From positions 1-8,838 of the forward strand of contig WREZ01000040.1 in NCBI GenBank assembly GCA_009779045.1: a stretch of DNA of 8,838 nucleotides, written 5' to 3'. Below are positions 7,359 through 8,838 of this stretch, piece after piece. The notes below the pieces were generated by a model that searched no databases, was not told the DNA's origin, and was given only the letters and a program-made list of their open reading frames with translations. Every line of letters begins with the position of its first letter. The stretch's first letter is position 1. The DNA comes from Candidatus Bathycorpusculum sp. (lineage in GTDB: Archaea > Thermoproteota > Bathyarchaeia > Bathyarchaeales > Bathycorpusculaceae). Made by a program: the position numbers and the translations under genes.

Positions 7359-8258
7359 ATGTCGGGTAGAGATTTTTTTGTAGGCCGTTACGAGCAGTTA
7401 GGTTGGAAGTATAGGTCAGTTAAACTGCGGCAGGCTATACGTTTTAATCTTGCTAACAATAATGTGAATCGAAAACAAGAGTTAGTATATAGGCTTTTAG
7501 GTTTAGGTTTATGTTTGGAGCCTATTAGTTTTTTGCCTTATGGTTTTTGGGTTTGTGATAATTCCCGAGTTTCTGCGGGTGCTACAGCGGAGTATTTACT
7601 GGGGTTGTATTCTGTTCAGGAAGCGGCAGCTCAGGTTCCGGTGTCATTGTTTTCTAATCTTAAAGGTAAAAAAGTGCTTGACGCTTCAGCGGCGCCCGGT
7701 GGAAAAACAGTACAATTAGCCGATGCCATGGAGAACACGGGCAGCATCGTTGCCTTAGATATAAGTAAACAACGTTTAACGGCGTTGTCTAATCATTTAG
7801 AACGTTGTCATGTTAGAAACACTGTTGTCTATCAACTTGACGCACGAAACAGTCCAAAACTAGGCTTAAAATTTGACAGAGTACTTGTTGATGCACCTTG
7901 TAGTGGAAATTTTGCCTCTGACCCCAGATGGTTTCAAAACCGCACCCTAACAGACGTTGAACGCAATGCACGCGTACAACGCGAAATGTTAATGAAAGCA
8001 GCTGAATGCCTAACAGAGGACGGAGAAATTGTCTACTCCACTTGCTCCTTAGAACCCGAAGAAAATGAGCTAAACATAGACTGGGCCATACACCGACTAA
8101 ACCTGCAAATTGCCCAAATCAACTGCCCAGGCACTCCAGGATTAACTAATATTTTTGGAAAACAACTAGACCCCACCATATCGTTTTGTCGACGATTTTG
8201 GCCTGACCTCACACAAGGCTTTTTTGTATGCAAACTTGTAAGGAGCCCCTCCACATGA
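7359..8258 (+). CDS. NSUN/Nop2/RsmB-type RNA cytosine-5 methyltransferase
   Basis: This 299-aa protein transfers a methyl group from S-adenosylmethionine to C5 of a cytosine in rRNA or tRNA. An N-terminal RNA-recognition segment (1-100, with the IRFN motif near 27-30) precedes the Rossmann methyltransferase domain. SAM-binding motif I is LDASAAPGGKT (107-117), the acidic residue after the next strand is in ALDIS (Asp134), motif IV is DAPCSG with Cys181, and motif VI is YSTCS with Cys229, the expected nucleophile of this two-cysteine family. EPEEN (232-236) follows. No PUA domain is fused, unlike NSUN6. Substrate assignment between rRNA (Nop2/NSUN1-like) and tRNA (aTrm4-like) cannot be made from motifs alone, but the overlap with a Nip7-like gene favours an rRNA role. 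A GTG at 7356 directly before ATG 7359 could add one residue. Codon use changes sharply midway, from G/T-rich to A/C-rich. Confidence 0.92.
   Translation: MSGRDFFVGRYEQLGWKYRSVKLRQAIRFNLANNNVNRKQELVYRLLGLGLCLEPISFLPYGFWVCDNSRVSAGATAEYLLGLYSVQEAAAQVPVSLFSNLKGKKVLDASAAPGGKTVQLADAMENTGSIVALDISKQRLTALSNHLERCHVRNTVVYQLDARNSPKLGLKFDRVLVDAPCSGNFASDPRWFQNRTLTDVERNARVQREMLMKAAECLTEDGEIVYSTCSLEPEENELNIDWAIHRLNLQIAQINCPGTPGLTNIFGKQLDPTISFCRRFWPDLTQGFFVCKLVRSPST
8240..8245 (+). promoter_or_regulatory. Shine-Dalgarno fixing the Nip7-like start
   Basis: AAGGAG lies 9 nt before ATG 8255, inside the end of the methyltransferase gene. It sits downstream of the alternative in-frame ATG at 8228 and so argues for the shorter protein. 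Confidence 0.7.
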
Positions 8259-8743
8259 GAACAAAAGTTATTGTAGATTTTGCACTACAATTTGGCGTAA
8301 AAATAGCCTTCAATGAAAACCTAATAATTGAACGCGAAGGACGATTTTACTTACTAAACAATCAAGTTAAACCCCTAATGATTAAAAACGATTTCTTCTA
8401 TACAGGAACTTTCCTAGGAAAAACTAGAAAAGGAAAATTTTTTCCAAGCTTTAATTTACTCTCAATGATCGCCACACAAGAAGCTAACCGCGTAGTAGTT
8501 GATAAAAAAGCAGGCTGGCTATTTATCTGTGGACGAGACATTTTTAAAAAAGGCATACTAAAAACATATGGCAAAATTCAAAAAAACTGCCACGTTTTAA
8601 TAATTAACGAATTTGGCGAATGCCTAGGCTTTGGCAAAGTATTAGCAGAATTAGAACAACAAATACCAATTGATAAAAATACCCTGGCCATAACAAACGT
8701 ATTAGACATAGGCGACTTCCTACGACGAGAACGCAACGTATAA
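8255..8743 (+). CDS. Nip7-like pre-PUA/PUA domain protein (ribosome biogenesis)
   Basis: The 162-aa protein matches the Nip7 layout of an N-terminal alpha/beta pre-PUA domain (about 1-76) and a C-terminal PUA domain (about 78-160). Recognisable stretches are FFYTGTFLGK (47-56), comparable to the LGTCFGK of eukaryotic Nip7, the start of PUA at NRVVVDKKAGWLFICGRDIF, the GFGKV strand, and the C-terminal LDIGDFLRRE, which resembles the ADIGEYVR of human NIP7. Length fits archaeal Nip7 (about 160-170 aa). Nip7 binds RNA and acts in large-subunit rRNA processing in eukaryotes; the archaeal role is inferred. The ATG overlaps the methyltransferase stop as ATGA, with a good Shine-Dalgarno 9 nt upstream, so the two proteins are probably made together. 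An ATG 27 nt further upstream is in frame but poorly supported. Confidence 0.9.
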   Translation: MRTKVIVDFALQFGVKIAFNENLIIEREGRFYLLNNQVKPLMIKNDFFYTGTFLGKTRKGKFFPSFNLLSMIATQEANRVVVDKKAGWLFICGRDIFKKGILKTYGKIQKNCHVLIINEFGECLGFGKVLAELEQQIPIDKNTLAITNVLDIGDFLRRERNV

Positions 8744-8778
8744 CCTATTAGATACCGAGTTTGTTTACACGATAAATG

Positions 8779-8791
8779 TTTTTATATATAA
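8779..8791 (+). promoter_or_regulatory. Strong TATA box near the right edge
   Basis: TTTTTATATATAA is the best match to the archaeal TATA consensus in the window. If read on the + strand it would start transcription near 8811, for a gene beyond the right edge. The rest of 8744-8838 is A+T-rich, with a T5 tract at 8801-8805 and no visible gene. Confidence 0.5.
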
Positions 8792-8838
8792 CAAACCTTC
8801 TTTTTGTTGAAAATAAACCAGTCAGCACACAAAAAAAC

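Noticed and set aside
8228..8254. Upstream ATG for the Nip7-like gene
   Set aside because: The AAGGAG site lies downstream of it and fits ATG 8255, which also forms an ATGA overlap typical of coupled genes.
1..8838. CRISPR array, insertion sequence, toxin-antitoxin or defence system
   Set aside because: No direct-repeat array, no transposase or nuclease motifs and no terminal inverted repeats are seen. All long ORFs except the minus-strand protein belong to metabolic or RNA-related families.

Overview
The window reads as chromosomal DNA of an A+T-rich archaeon. The evidence is the gene content downstream of the trp genes: a Nip7-type pre-PUA/PUA ribosome-biogenesis protein, an NSUN/Nop2-type RNA m5C methyltransferase, and an eIF2B-fold sugar-phosphate isomerase of the archaeal ribose-1,5-bisphosphate isomerase type. 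TATA-box-like elements, at least one probable leaderless start and oligo-T 3' ends agree with this. A TACK-type lineage such as Bathyarchaeia is my guess from the general look of the proteins; it is not proven by the sequence.

Region 1 (1-5649, all +) is a tightly packed tryptophan operon in the order trpE (5' end outside the window) - trpG - trpD - trpC - trpB - trpA. Every junction is a 1-nt gap or an overlap, three of them the ATGA type, so translation is probably coupled along the message. TrpE/TrpG make anthranilate from chorismate and glutamine, TrpD adds the phosphoribosyl group from PRPP, TrpC closes the indole ring, and TrpA/TrpB form tryptophan synthase. The gene for the step between TrpD and TrpC, trpF, is absent: trpC overlaps trpB directly where a trpF often sits. 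The operon's promoter and any leader lie upstream of the window.

Region 2 (5650-6717, +) is a 150-nt intergenic stretch followed by a single gene for an eIF2B-fold isomerase, most like ribose-1,5-bisphosphate isomerase but altered in several motifs.

Region 3 (6718-7358) holds a minus-strand gene for an unrecognised 152-aa protein with a probable C-terminal winged helix. It is convergent with the isomerase gene and divergent from the next operon, with the 7232-7358 spacer carrying back-to-back promoters.

Region 4 (7359-8743, +) is a two-gene unit encoding an NSUN/Nop2-like RNA cytosine-5 methyltransferase and a Nip7-like PUA protein, joined by an ATGA overlap. This looks like an rRNA/tRNA modification and ribosome-assembly pair. 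Region 5 (8744-8838) is intergenic and ends with a strong TATA box for a gene beyond the right edge.

Most of the window is ordinary core metabolism and RNA biology. The points most worth checking are the missing trpF, the methyltransferase-Nip7 pair, the divergent isomerase, the unknown winged-helix protein, and abrupt shifts in strand composition inside genes. I see no tRNA, rRNA, CRISPR array, insertion sequence or defence system.
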